The notes below the pieces were generated by a model. The model was not told the origin of the DNA, made no database searches, and saw only the letters and a program-made list of their open reading frames with translations. A DNA stretch of 64,000 bases, taken from Frigoribacterium sp. PhB160 (lineage in GTDB: Bacteria > Actinomycetota > Actinomycetes > Actinomycetales > Microbacteriaceae). The stretch spans positions 186,001 through 250,000 of the forward strand of contig NZ_RKIE01000001.1 in the NCBI RefSeq assembly GCF_003751785.1, given 5' to 3'. This document shows positions 17,476-25,027 of this stretch, piece by piece (the stretch's first letter is position 1; each line of letters opens with the position of its first letter). The translations under genes and the position numbers were made by a program.

Positions 17476-18889
17476 CCCTCCTGGACGCGTCCTCCCGAGG
17501 GCCTGCCGAAGAGCGGAGAACCGGCGGACTCACAGGAGCCGCAGAGGAGGCACCAGGGGTCTCGGCGGCAGGGGCGCGTTCCATGAGCCGCCACGCGCCT
17601 CCGGAGAGGGGGGTCAGCGTGACCGCGACGTAGACGACCGCGACCGCGGCGAAGCAGGCCGCGAGGCCCACGAGGTCGGCCGAGACGCCGCCGAGCACCG
17701 CCCCGAGCGGGATGCCGGCCCACGCCCCGGCGGTGACGAGGCCGAAGACGCGGGCGCGCATGTGCTCCGGCACGCGCTCGAGCTGCACCGCCCCGAGGAT
17801 CGGGTTGATCGCCCCCGCGGCGAGCCCCGACAGCGCGGTGGCGGCGACGAGCCAGGGCAGCGGGGCGCCGAGGGCGAAGGCGGCCGACGACGGCCCGCCC
17901 GCGAGGGCGAAGCAGATCGCGAAGGTGACGCGGCGGGGCATCCGGTGCGCGACGAAGCCGAAGCCGACGCTGCCGACGAGGGCGCAGCCGCCCATCACCG
18001 CGACGAGCAGGCCGAGGTCGGCCGCGCCGCCGAGGCGGTCGGCCGCGTAGAGCGGCAGCAGCGTGGCCGAGCGGGCCGAGTCGAGCAGGTTCGTCACGAG
18101 CACCAGGCCGACGAGGAGGCGCATGAGCGGGTCGCGGACGACGAAGCGCGCTCCCTCGCGCAGGTCGGACCACCAGGAGGCGCGGGCCGGCTCCGCGCCG
18201 CCGGCGCCGCCCTGGGCTCGTGGCGACCTGCCCGACGCCGGGTCGCGCGGCACCAGCGCCCCCGTCAGCGCCGCCGACACCGCGAACGAGCCGGCGTCGA
18301 CGAACAGCGTCGCCACGGGGCCGACCGTCGCGACGAGCAGGCCCGCGACGGAGGCGCCGACGAGCTTGGCCAGGCGCTCGCTGCCGTCGAGGAGCCCGAC
18401 GCTCTGCTCGAGCCGCACCCCGGCCGCCGTGCTGAGGCGCGGCAGCATCACGCGGCGGGCGGTCTGGCCGGGGGTGTCGAGCAGGCCGCCGACGAAGACG
18501 AGGGCGAGCAGCGCCCAGAACGGCAGCCCGACGGTCAGCGCGAGGACGGGGAGCGCGAGCACGGTCGCGCCGCTGACGAGGTCGGCGACGACGGCGGCGC
18601 GACGGTGGCCGACGCGGTCGACGACGACGCCGCCGAGCGGCCCGCCGATGATCACGGGCGCCGTCGCGAAGGCGGCGGCGACGCCGACCTCCACGCCGGA
18701 GCCGCCCGAGCCGAGGACGTAGAAGGGGACGGCGAACGAGGTGACCACGTTGCCGGTCTGGGAGACGGCGTGGGCGGCGAGCAGGGCCGTCAGCGCGGTG
18801 CGGGGGCGGGCGGGGGCGGAGGTGGGGTGCGCCTCCGGGAGGACGGGGGCCCCGTCGTGCCGGGGGAGGGCCGGCTCGGGCGTCGTCAC
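17468..18889 (-). CDS. MFS transporter (DHA3-like exporter)
   Basis: This 473-residue protein has the twelve-helix MFS pattern. The A-like loop motif reads GGVVVDRVGHRRAAVVADL after helix 2, and the gene encodes LLDTPGQTARRVMLPRL and GLLDGSERLAKLVGASVAG, sequences typical of the DHA3/enterobactin-exporter group. It probably exports a drug or small metabolite. Its GTG start lies 1 bp after the ArsR-type regulator stop, so regulator and exporter are one transcript, which suggests control by that regulator. The long C-terminal tail after the last helix is Ala/Pro/Ser-rich. Confidence 0.88.
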   Translation of the reverse strand: MTTPEPALPRHDGAPVLPEAHPTSAPARPRTALTALLAAHAVSQTGNVVTSFAVPFYVLGSGGSGVEVGVAAAFATAPVIIGGPLGGVVVDRVGHRRAAVVADLVSGATVLALPVLALTVGLPFWALLALVFVGGLLDTPGQTARRVMLPRLSTAAGVRLEQSVGLLDGSERLAKLVGASVAGLLVATVGPVATLFVDAGSFAVSAALTGALVPRDPASGRSPRAQGGAGGAEPARASWWSDLREGARFVVRDPLMRLLVGLVLVTNLLDSARSATLLPLYAADRLGGAADLGLLVAVMGGCALVGSVGFGFVAHRMPRRVTFAICFALAGGPSSAAFALGAPLPWLVAATALSGLAAGAINPILGAVQLERVPEHMRARVFGLVTAGAWAGIPLGAVLGGVSADLVGLAACFAAVAVVYVAVTLTPLSGGAWRLMERAPAAETPGASSAAPVSPPVLRSSAGPREDASRRGA

Positions 18890-18890
18890 C

Positions 18891-19484
18891 TCAGGCCTCG
18901 GGGGAGCGGTACGCCTGGTAGACGAGCGTGACGCGCTCGGCGGGGGTGCGGGTGTCGGGGGCGGCGGTGCGGCCTTCGCCGACCGCGCGCCAGCGCTCGG
19001 TCAGGGCCTCGAGCTCGGCGCGCAGCTCGGCCAGCTCGGCCGCGGTGAGGCGCAGGGTGCGGTCGCCGCTGGCGGCTGCGGCGACCCACTCGCGGGGCAG
19101 GGCGGGGACCGACTCGAGGTAGCGGTCGTAGTTCGCCGCATAGAGGTGCGCGATGGTCCGCTGCATCGCCGTCGAGGCGGCGGCGGTGGCGGGGTCGTCG
19201 AGGGCGTCGGCGGGCTCCCACGTGGTGAGCTCGGACGTGGCGCGCCACCAGCGCTCGCGGCGGTCGGTGCCGGTGCCGGGCGCCTCCTCGATGAGGGCGA
19301 TGCTCGCGAGCTTGCCGAGGTGGTAGCTGATCGTGCCCGGGGCCTCGTCGACGCGGTCGCCGAGGTGGGCCGCGGTCTGCGGTCCGTGCTGGCGCAGCAG
19401 GCCGAGCAGCCGGAGGCGCGTGGGATGCGCGAGGACGCGGAGCGACGCGGCGTCGGTGAGGCGCGTGGCGCGATCGTGGGTCAT
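18891..19484 (-). CDS. ArsR-type helix-turn-helix regulator
   Basis: This 197-residue transcription factor has an N-terminal winged helix (about 10-95): LRVLAHPTRLRLLGLLRQHGPQTAAHLGDRV, followed by the recognition helix EAPGTISYHLGKLASIALIEEAP. The metal-binding Cys box of classical ArsR is absent, so it likely senses something other than metal. The C-terminal half is helical and of unknown role. The start ATG at 19484 is chosen over an in-frame upstream codon at 19505. It precedes the MFS exporter by 1 bp and probably regulates the ArsR-MFS-PAP2 operon. Confidence 0.87.
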   Translation of the reverse strand: MTHDRATRLTDAASLRVLAHPTRLRLLGLLRQHGPQTAAHLGDRVDEAPGTISYHLGKLASIALIEEAPGTGTDRRERWWRATSELTTWEPADALDDPATAAASTAMQRTIAHLYAANYDRYLESVPALPREWVAAAASGDRTLRLTAAELAELRAELEALTERWRAVGEGRTAAPDTRTPAERVTLVYQAYRSPEA

Positions 19485-19652
19485 GCGTCGACCGTAGGTG
19501 CACAAGGAGCATTGCGCAAGAGTCGTTGTGGTCTTGGTGGACGTGGCGCTTCAGGCGGGTCTCGCGTCGCGGTCCGGCGGGCATCCTGGGAGGCGCGTCG
19601 GCGGGGCGGAGCATCGTGGGGCGACCATGACCCGAGCCACTGGAGGCACGCC

Positions 19653-19940
19653 ATGACCAGCACGAACCAGAACGAGCCGCAGCAGGGCGGCGTCACCGAC
19701 GAGACCGCCGAGTTCGGCGACCGCGCCCGCGTGCCCGTCGCGGGCAGCACCGAGAACCACGGTGCCGTCGAGCAGCCGGTGTCGCCGGGCACCGACGACG
19801 AGCCCGACCACCTCACGGGCCGGGAGGCGACGGGCGACATGCACGACCGCACCGGCACGGTCGACTCAGGCGACGTCGACGAGCTGCTCGGCGAGCGCGA
19901 GGACCGCGACGACGACCACGAGGGTCCGCGCGCGCCGTAG
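19653..19940 (+). CDS. Small acidic hypothetical protein, 95 aa
   Basis: This is a very hydrophilic, acidic protein rich in Asp, Glu, Gly and Thr with no hydrophobic core, so it is probably disordered. It runs from MTSTNQNEPQQGGVTDETAE to the tail GEREDRDDDHEGPRAP. ATG at 19653 is preceded by TGGAGG at a good distance. Similar short acidic proteins are common and unannotated in actinomycetes; some are stress-related, but nothing here shows a function. It is the last chromosomal gene before the tRNA and the element. Confidence 0.65.
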   Translation: MTSTNQNEPQQGGVTDETAEFGDRARVPVAGSTENHGAVEQPVSPGTDDEPDHLTGREATGDMHDRTGTVDSGDVDELLGEREDRDDDHEGPRAP

Positions 19941-20122
19941 GTCTCGTGCTCGGCCGGCTCGTCCAGGGCGACGGTTCGTCATGTGTCGCTACGCGGGGTC
20001 TGGGTCGCTCGTGGGCCCCGCCGTGCCACAGGTGACGAGGGCTCGGGCTGCTGTGGGGGCCTCGATTCGCGAGGGCGCGCGTGGTCGTGTACAGTTTCCC
20101 TCGGTCATTCGGCCGGAGAAAT

Positions 20123-20195
20123 GCGCCTGTAGCTCAACGGATAGAGCATCTGACTACGGATCAGAAGGTTGGGGGTTCGAGTCCCTCCAGGCGCA
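20123..20195 (+). tRNA. tRNA-Arg (anticodon ACG)
   Basis: A complete 73-nt cloverleaf is visible. The acceptor stem is GCGCCTG/CAGGCGC with discriminator A at 20195, the D arm lies around TAGCTCAACGGATAGAGC, the anticodon stem-loop is CTGACTACGGATCAG with anticodon ACG, and the T arm is GGGGTTCGAGTCCC-like. CCA is not encoded. A T-rich hairpin terminator follows. The 3' end abuts a probable integrated element and may serve as its attachment site. Confidence 0.97.
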
Positions 20196-20210
20196 CAGAA
20201 CACAAGGAAA

Positions 20211-20242
20211 GGCCCGGTCTGAGACCGGGCCCTTTGCCTTTT
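20211..20242 (+). terminator. tRNA-Arg terminator
   Basis: A 10-bp stem (GGCCCGGTCT / AGACCGGGCC, 20211-20231) is followed by CCTTTGCCTTTT, a classical intrinsic terminator 15 bp after the tRNA. Confidence 0.85.
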
Positions 20243-20244
20243 CT

Positions 20245-20274
20245 GGCCTAACTCGCCCTAAACTTGCCCTAAAC
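20245..20274 (+). repeat. Direct repeats GCCCTAAAC, candidate integrase arm sites
   Basis: GCCCTAAAC occurs at 20255-20263 and 20266-20274, with a degenerate copy GGCCTAAC at 20245-20252. The spacing is about one helical turn. They lie between the tRNA and the first element gene, where arm-type sites of a tyrosine integrase are expected. The role is inferred from position. Confidence 0.5.
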
Positions 20275-20282
20275 GACTCGTC

Positions 20283-22163
20283 GTGACAATGCCTCGTTTT
20301 GTGGCCCAGTCGCGGCGAGCAAAGGTGCTCCTTGGGGGACGCTTGAGACTAGAAGCGGTAGCTGTCAAGAACTTCCGTGGCTACACGGATGAGCAAGAAG
20401 TGCTCATCGGGGACCTTACGACCATCGTCGGCCGGAACGACGTGGGCAAGTCGACCATTCTCGAAGCCCTGGCGATCTTCTTCGGCAGTGAGGTCGTCAA
20501 AGCCGACGCGGGTGACGTGAACGTCGACTCTGACGCCCAGGAGTTTGAGGTGACCTGCACCTTCAGCGAGTTGCCGGAGAAGATCGTGCTCGATGCCCAA
20601 GCGGAGACGTCGCTCAAAGATGAGTTCTTACTGACGGAAACAGGACGCCTTCGTGTCCGCAAGCGATGGACGTGCTCCGGCGCTAAGCCCAAGGAGGAGG
20701 TCTTCGTCGTCTGCCATCACCCGGTAGACGACGACCTGAATGACCTACTTCTGCTCGGCAACGCAGCCTTGAAGACACGGCTGGGCAAACATCTGGAGCC
20801 AGCTGACTCTGCGGAAGTGAACAAAGCGAGCAACCCGGCGATGCGCAAAGCGCTCTGGGCCTCCGAAGCGGAACTGGTCCTCGAGGAAAGAGATGTTCCC
20901 GTAAGTAAAGAGGACTCCAAGCGCATCTGGGAGAGGCTTGCGCCGCTGCTCCCTCACTTTGCGCTCTTCCAGTCGGATCGGTCGAGCCGCGACTCGGACA
21001 GCGAAGTTCAAGATCCGATGAAGCTTGCCATCACGGCTGCCCTGGCAGAGAACGACGTCCAGCAGGCCTTGGCCGGCGTCGTCTCGATCGTGAGGGAAAG
21101 AGCGACCGAGCTGGCGACGCGGACGCACGCGGCCCTCGAAGAACTAGATCCGGAACTCGCCGATGGTCTGGTCGCCTCGTTCAAGAACGATCCCCGGTGG
21201 TCGTCTCTCTTCGGCGTGACGCTCGAGGGTAGGAATGGAATTCCGATCAACAAGCGAGGCAGCGGTGTGCGCCGACTCGTCCTCGTGAGCTTCTTCAAGG
21301 CTGAGGCGCAGCGTCAGATCGAGGAGGGGTCGAAGAGGAGCGTGATCTACGCCATCGAAGAGCCCGAGACGTCCCAGCACCCGCGCAATCAGAAGATCCT
21401 TCTCGAGTCATTCCAGGAGATGGCCCAAAGTGAGGGTTGTCAGGTACTACTGACCACCCACAGCCCAGGTTTGGCAGGCCACCTCCCGACGGAGAGCCTT
21501 CGCTTCGTGGCGAGGAACGAGGACGGCACTCCCCAAGTTCGACCGGCCAACGAGGACACGTGGGACCGAATCGCACAGGAGCTCGGCGTTCTGCCCGATG
21601 ACCGAGTTCGAGCCCTAGTTTGTGTGGAGGGGCCGAACGATGTCGCTGGGTTGAAGGCTCTAAGTGGTGCGCTCTGCGATGGCGGAGAGTCGCTCATCGA
21701 CCTACGGACTGACAACCGCTTCGCATTCGTGCTGCTCGGTGGTGGCACACTGCACCAGTGGGTGTCGGAGCGTTATCTCAAGGGCTTCGGGCGCCCTGAG
21801 TTCCATCTTTACGACAACGACGTGTCCAGTTACCAGAAGGCGGTCGACCAAGTAAATAGTCGATCAGATGGTTCGTCAGCGCGTCTGACCACGCGCCGGG
21901 AATTGGAGAACTACCTGCATCCGGATGCGATCACGTCTGCCCTTGGTGTGACCGTGAGTTTCGGGCCAACCGATGATGTGCCTGCGCTCGTCTCAGCGGC
22001 AATGAAGGCCGACCCCAACCTCAAACCAGTCAAGGCGCAAACTGCCAAGCGGTACCTCGCGGAACGGGTGTTTCCCACGATGACCCACAGTTTGCTCATC
22101 GAGGCGGGTGGAGCGGACGAGGTGCGCAATTGGATGCAAGCCCTGCAACAGATGGCGAAATGA
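20283..22163 (+). CDS. OLD-family ATP-dependent endonuclease (AAA + TOPRIM)
   Basis: This 626-residue protein has an ABC/SMC-type ATPase followed by a nuclease. The P-loop is GRNDVGKST (50-58), the signature-like region lies near RGSGVRRLV, Walker B is VIYAIEEPE and the H-loop segment is LLTTHSPGLAGHL. The C-terminal TOPRIM domain (from about 435) begins VCVEGPNDV and has LYDNDV. OLD nucleases act in phage defence. The Gabija partner GajB is absent, so this looks like a stand-alone class 1 OLD. It is element cargo between the tRNA and the integrase, a common place for defence genes. GTG at 20283, ATG at 20289 and TTG at 20343 are all possible starts; the last begins close to the conserved LRLEAVAVKNFRG. 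Confidence 0.87.
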   Translation: MTMPRFVAQSRRAKVLLGGRLRLEAVAVKNFRGYTDEQEVLIGDLTTIVGRNDVGKSTILEALAIFFGSEVVKADAGDVNVDSDAQEFEVTCTFSELPEKIVLDAQAETSLKDEFLLTETGRLRVRKRWTCSGAKPKEEVFVVCHHPVDDDLNDLLLLGNAALKTRLGKHLEPADSAEVNKASNPAMRKALWASEAELVLEERDVPVSKEDSKRIWERLAPLLPHFALFQSDRSSRDSDSEVQDPMKLAITAALAENDVQQALAGVVSIVRERATELATRTHAALEELDPELADGLVASFKNDPRWSSLFGVTLEGRNGIPINKRGSGVRRLVLVSFFKAEAQRQIEEGSKRSVIYAIEEPETSQHPRNQKILLESFQEMAQSEGCQVLLTTHSPGLAGHLPTESLRFVARNEDGTPQVRPANEDTWDRIAQELGVLPDDRVRALVCVEGPNDVAGLKALSGALCDGGESLIDLRTDNRFAFVLLGGGTLHQWVSERYLKGFGRPEFHLYDNDVSSYQKAVDQVNSRSDGSSARLTTRRELENYLHPDAITSALGVTVSFGPTDDVPALVSAAMKADPNLKPVKAQTAKRYLAERVFPTMTHSLLIEAGGADEVRNWMQALQQMAK

Positions 22164-22172
22164 GCCCGACGC

Positions 22173-23441
22173 TCACGAAGTGACGCACGGCCGTCGAATC
22201 ACCTCGGCGCCGGGAGCAAAGGCGTCCAGAGTGGCTCGGACGTCGGCCTTGAGCTCGGCTCGCTCGACGTACGAGGCCTGGGTGATGACCGTGTTGGAGT
22301 GACCCAGGATGCTGCTGGCAGCCGCAAGCCCCTCGTGCTTGTCCACCGCCGTCGCGACTGTCTTGCGGAGGTCGTGGAGGACGAAGTACTCGACCCCGGC
22401 ATCGTCGAGAGCCTTCCTCAGCGCTCGATAGATGTTGCTTCGCGAAAGAGGCTTGCCCGACTTGGTGCAGAAGACGAGGTCACTGTTCGGGTTTCGAGGC
22501 GCTTCTGCGAGCCGGGTACGCAGCCATTCCGGCAAGCGGACGGCGCGCATGCTCGACTTCGTCTTCGTCCGTGACTGTCGGTGCAGGCCCGTTCCGTTGT
22601 TCTGGTCGTTCCTCACCTCGACGGTCGTTCCGAGCACCCGCAGGGTTGGCTCTTCGCCCTCAAGGTCGAGGTCGATCCAGCGCAGAGCGAGCGCCTCGCC
22701 GATGCGGAGTCCTCCGCCGCCCAACATGGTGTCGATGATGAGGTCGACAGGCACGCTTGGGGTCGGGCCGCCGCGTCCGGGCTCGGGTCGCATGTAGCGA
22801 GCAACTGCGTTCCGAATGCTTTCAAGCTCAGTGGCACGGAGAGCAGTTGGGGTACTCGTCTTGGGCTTGATGGCGTCTGTGGCGCGGGCCGGGTTGAACG
22901 GAACGAACTGCTTCTTGTGCGCGTAGCCGAAGACGTTCATGAGCAGGCTGCGGAGGGAACGGGCCTGTGAGATCTGCCCACGTTCGACGAACTCCTGGAG
23001 GAAGTCGTCGAGCTGCACGATGCCGATGTCACGGATGTCCTCGTCACCGAAAGCTGGCTCCAGGTGAAGCCGCAGCAGGTCTCCGTAACGAACCCGGCTC
23101 GAGATGGCCAAGCCCTCACCCTGCGACGCCCTTAGCCAGCGGTGGGCCACATACGAGAAGGAGCGGCGGTCACGTGCGCGCTTGGCGTCCTCGGCCGCTC
23201 GACTCTCTTCCTCAGCTTGTTCGATGGACTGCTTCGCACGCGCCTCGCTGGCCGCTTTGCGTTCTTCGAACTTGTCTTTCAGTGCCCTCTTGGCATCGGA
23301 GGGCGAGGTGCCCTGTGCGGAGACGCGTGTCGTCACGGTCAGGGAGTCTCGTATCGTCGCGGTCGCTGTCCACTTGTTCTTAGCCAGCTCCTCCGTTCGG
23401 ATGTGACCGTAATGGCCGACTCCGAGCGCCTTCCTGCCCAT
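22173..23441 (-). CDS. int: Tyrosine recombinase / integrase
   Basis: This 422-residue site-specific recombinase should integrate and excise the element. The N-terminal arm-binding part (about 1-60) reads GRKALGVGHYGHIRTEEL. A long charged helix follows, then the core-binding SAM-like domain (about 90-180) and the catalytic domain. The catalytic domain shows the first Arg in GGGLRIGEALALRW, HDLRKT (His-x-x-Arg), LGHSN (second His) and Tyr in QASYVERAE. All active-site residues are present. The ATG at 23441 overlaps the excisionase stop by 4 bp (ATGA), so they are coupled; the frame continues upstream to 23567 inside the excisionase gene but without a plausible start. It points towards the tRNA, with the OLD gene in between. 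Confidence 0.93.
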   Translation of the reverse strand: MGRKALGVGHYGHIRTEELAKNKWTATATIRDSLTVTTRVSAQGTSPSDAKRALKDKFEERKAASEARAKQSIEQAEEESRAAEDAKRARDRRSFSYVAHRWLRASQGEGLAISSRVRYGDLLRLHLEPAFGDEDIRDIGIVQLDDFLQEFVERGQISQARSLRSLLMNVFGYAHKKQFVPFNPARATDAIKPKTSTPTALRATELESIRNAVARYMRPEPGRGGPTPSVPVDLIIDTMLGGGGLRIGEALALRWIDLDLEGEEPTLRVLGTTVEVRNDQNNGTGLHRQSRTKTKSSMRAVRLPEWLRTRLAEAPRNPNSDLVFCTKSGKPLSRSNIYRALRKALDDAGVEYFVLHDLRKTVATAVDKHEGLAAASSILGHSNTVITQASYVERAELKADVRATLDAFAPGAEVIRRPCVTS

Positions 23442-23662
23442 CAGCGCGTTCCCGAGTTGGTGGCGATGCAGGCGTCGCCATCGGAGCGCCGGTAAAGAAC
23501 ACGGCGTCCTACCGTGAAGCCGACTGGGCCGTATCCAGGCTTGCCCTCGAGTCCCTTGAGCCGCCAAGACCTGACCGTCGAGAGGGTCACGTGGAATTCA
23601 CGGGCGAGGTCGTCTGCGGTGAGGAGGGTTGTTGGCCGGGGGGCTTCGAGGATGGTGGACAT
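23441..23662 (-). CDS. AlpA/excisionase-like helix-turn-helix protein
   Basis: This 73-residue DNA-binding protein carries the MerR/AlpA-type wHTH: LLTADDLAREFHVTLSTVRS, then WRLKGLEGKPGYGP and a short wing VGRRVLYRRSDGDACI. Such proteins next to and overlapping an integrase act as excisionases (recombination directionality factors) and sometimes as regulators. The minus-strand ATG at 23662 follows AGGAACGAAG. It is the first gene of the xis-int pair. Confidence 0.87.
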   Translation of the reverse strand: MSTILEAPRPTTLLTADDLAREFHVTLSTVRSWRLKGLEGKPGYGPVGFTVGRRVLYRRSDGDACIATNSGTR

Positions 23663-23797
23663 GTCTTCGTTCCTGGTCGAGTTCTGCCGACGGGCGCCGG
23701 CTCGCCAGCACCATGCGCGGCAGGTCGCGACTTGTGTTCCATCGGCGCTGCCACGGCTCTCCGGAGCACCAGGCGTCTCGCCGCGCATGACGTGGGC

Positions 23798-24244
23798 ATG
23801 CAGAAGTCATTCCTTCATGCCAGTGGTCCTGGCTCCCGTGGTGAGGTTCTTACCGGTACGTCCGAGCAGATCGTCGAGGCGCTCATCGGTCTGCACTTCG
23901 GGGAAGGCGTCGACCGGCCGACCGCGATGCGAGCGATCGCCGTCGTGGCAGCGACCGAGTTCCAGGCGGAGTCGATGCAGCGGGCGTCGTGCGCTGGCAC
24001 GTTCTCGCTCGACGGGTGCACGATGGCAGAGATCGACCGACTCACCAGAGACCGGACCATCCCCGACCGTGACCCGGCCCCGTGGCTCCGCCGCGACGTG
24101 CCCCTCGTTCTCGTCCACCCCGGCACCGAAGGGTGGCAGCCTCCCCAAGGAAACGTCATGACTCTCCAGCATCAGACGGCATCTGCTCTCCTGTTGAGCC
24201 TTGCCCGAAGTGGCTACCTGCGGGTGGGCGCCATCTCGATCTGA
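23798..24244 (+). CDS. Hypothetical protein in the element, 148 aa
   Basis: I do not recognise this protein. From ATG 23798 it reads MQKSFLHASGPGSRGEVL, then a helical stretch SEQIVEALIGLHFGEGVDRP, a region FQAESMQRASCAGTFSLDGC, and a C-terminal hydrophobic helix TASALLLSLARSGYLRVGAI. The frame is open upstream to 23591, but that part is antisense to the excisionase and looks noncoding. No ribosome site is evident, which keeps confidence low. It is divergent from xis and convergent with the next gene. Confidence 0.45.
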   Translation: MQKSFLHASGPGSRGEVLTGTSEQIVEALIGLHFGEGVDRPTAMRAIAVVAATEFQAESMQRASCAGTFSLDGCTMAEIDRLTRDRTIPDRDPAPWLRRDVPLVLVHPGTEGWQPPQGNVMTLQHQTASALLLSLARSGYLRVGAISI

Positions 24245-24264
24245 GGTCTGGCGCCCACGGTGGG

Positions 24265-24537
24265 TCAGGCGCGCGTGCTGGCCTGGCGGCGTCGGGCCGC
24301 GCGCTCCGCTCGGGCAGCCTCCTCGCGGTCCTCCCTGCGGTCTGCCCGGATCCGGTTGATGCTCGTCGTTCCGAGCTCGAGGCCGTTGCTGCTGAGGGTG
24401 AGCTGCAGGTCAGCAGCCGTGAGGTCGTCGTCGTCGAGGAGCCGAGCGAGGTTCTGGCGCGACACTGGGTCCAGGGTCCTGACGAACTCCTGGAACTTGC
24501 CGGCGTAGCGGCGGCGGCGGATGGGCTGTTCGAACAT
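24265..24537 (-). CDS. Small charged protein, possible DNA-binding regulator, 90 aa
   Basis: This soluble, strongly charged protein begins MFEQPIRRRRYAGKFQEFVR. Its central segment LARLLDDDDLTAADLQLTL, followed by GTTSINRIRADRRED, has the rhythm of a helix-turn-helix in which the second helix could contact DNA, and the tail is Arg/Ala-rich. AGGAAGAG precedes the minus-strand ATG at 24537. Facing the long noncoding region upstream of the primase gene, it could be an element regulator. That is inference; no family is recognised. Confidence 0.6.
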   Translation of the reverse strand: MFEQPIRRRRYAGKFQEFVRTLDPVSRQNLARLLDDDDLTAADLQLTLSSNGLELGTTSINRIRADRREDREEAARAERAARRRQASTRA

Positions 24538-25027
24538 GCTGTTCTCTTCCTACGTGTTGCGCCATCGAGGGGCGCGGATGAGTCTCTTGTGAAGACGAGG
24601 GGCTTCTTCTCCCTCACCCCATCAGATGGGTCACGATCCGGCAGAAGTTAAGCCGCCACTCGAGATTCCTTGGCTTGCATGAGATCAGGCCAGCGGTCCA
24701 GGGCTGGGGCACGGCTTGGCCAGCACCTGGGGCAGCGTCAAATTCCCGTGAAGTCAGGCCTGTTATCGCTTCTCTTCTCTCCAGACCAGCAGATCTAGAA
24801 GCAAGAGCCGCGCTCCGCGCTTCGCGGGTTCCCGCCCGCCTGCCGCTGTTGTTCCGGTCACCTGCCCCAGGCGGTCGACAGTTGGCTACCCCCCCCGTAT
24901 GCCGTGTTGGGTTCGGCCCCCGAAAGAAAGATGAGTCCGGCGCTTAACTTTCCGTCGTTCGTGCCCCCTTTCCCTTGTGTGCCGCCGAGTGGCGGTGCCC
25001 CGGAGACGGGATCACAAGGGATCGACC
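24538..25027. other. 490-bp noncoding region upstream of the primase gene, possible origin
   Basis: No gene is convincing here. The stretch separates divergent genes, so it must hold both promoters. It contains a run of eight C (24889-24896), pyrimidine-rich tracts near 24960-24980 and a short hairpin GCCGCC-gagt-GGCGGT (24981-24996). A partially matching pair GTTAAGCCGCC (about 24646) and GGCGCTTAAC (about 24939) is also seen. Its place next to a primase-helicase makes it the best candidate for the element's replication origin, but no clear iteron array is visible. Confidence 0.4.

Noticed and set aside
20283-23441. Gabija system (GajA plus GajB)
   Set aside because: The OLD protein resembles GajA, but no UvrD-like GajB helicase gene is adjacent; the neighbours are integrase and excisionase.
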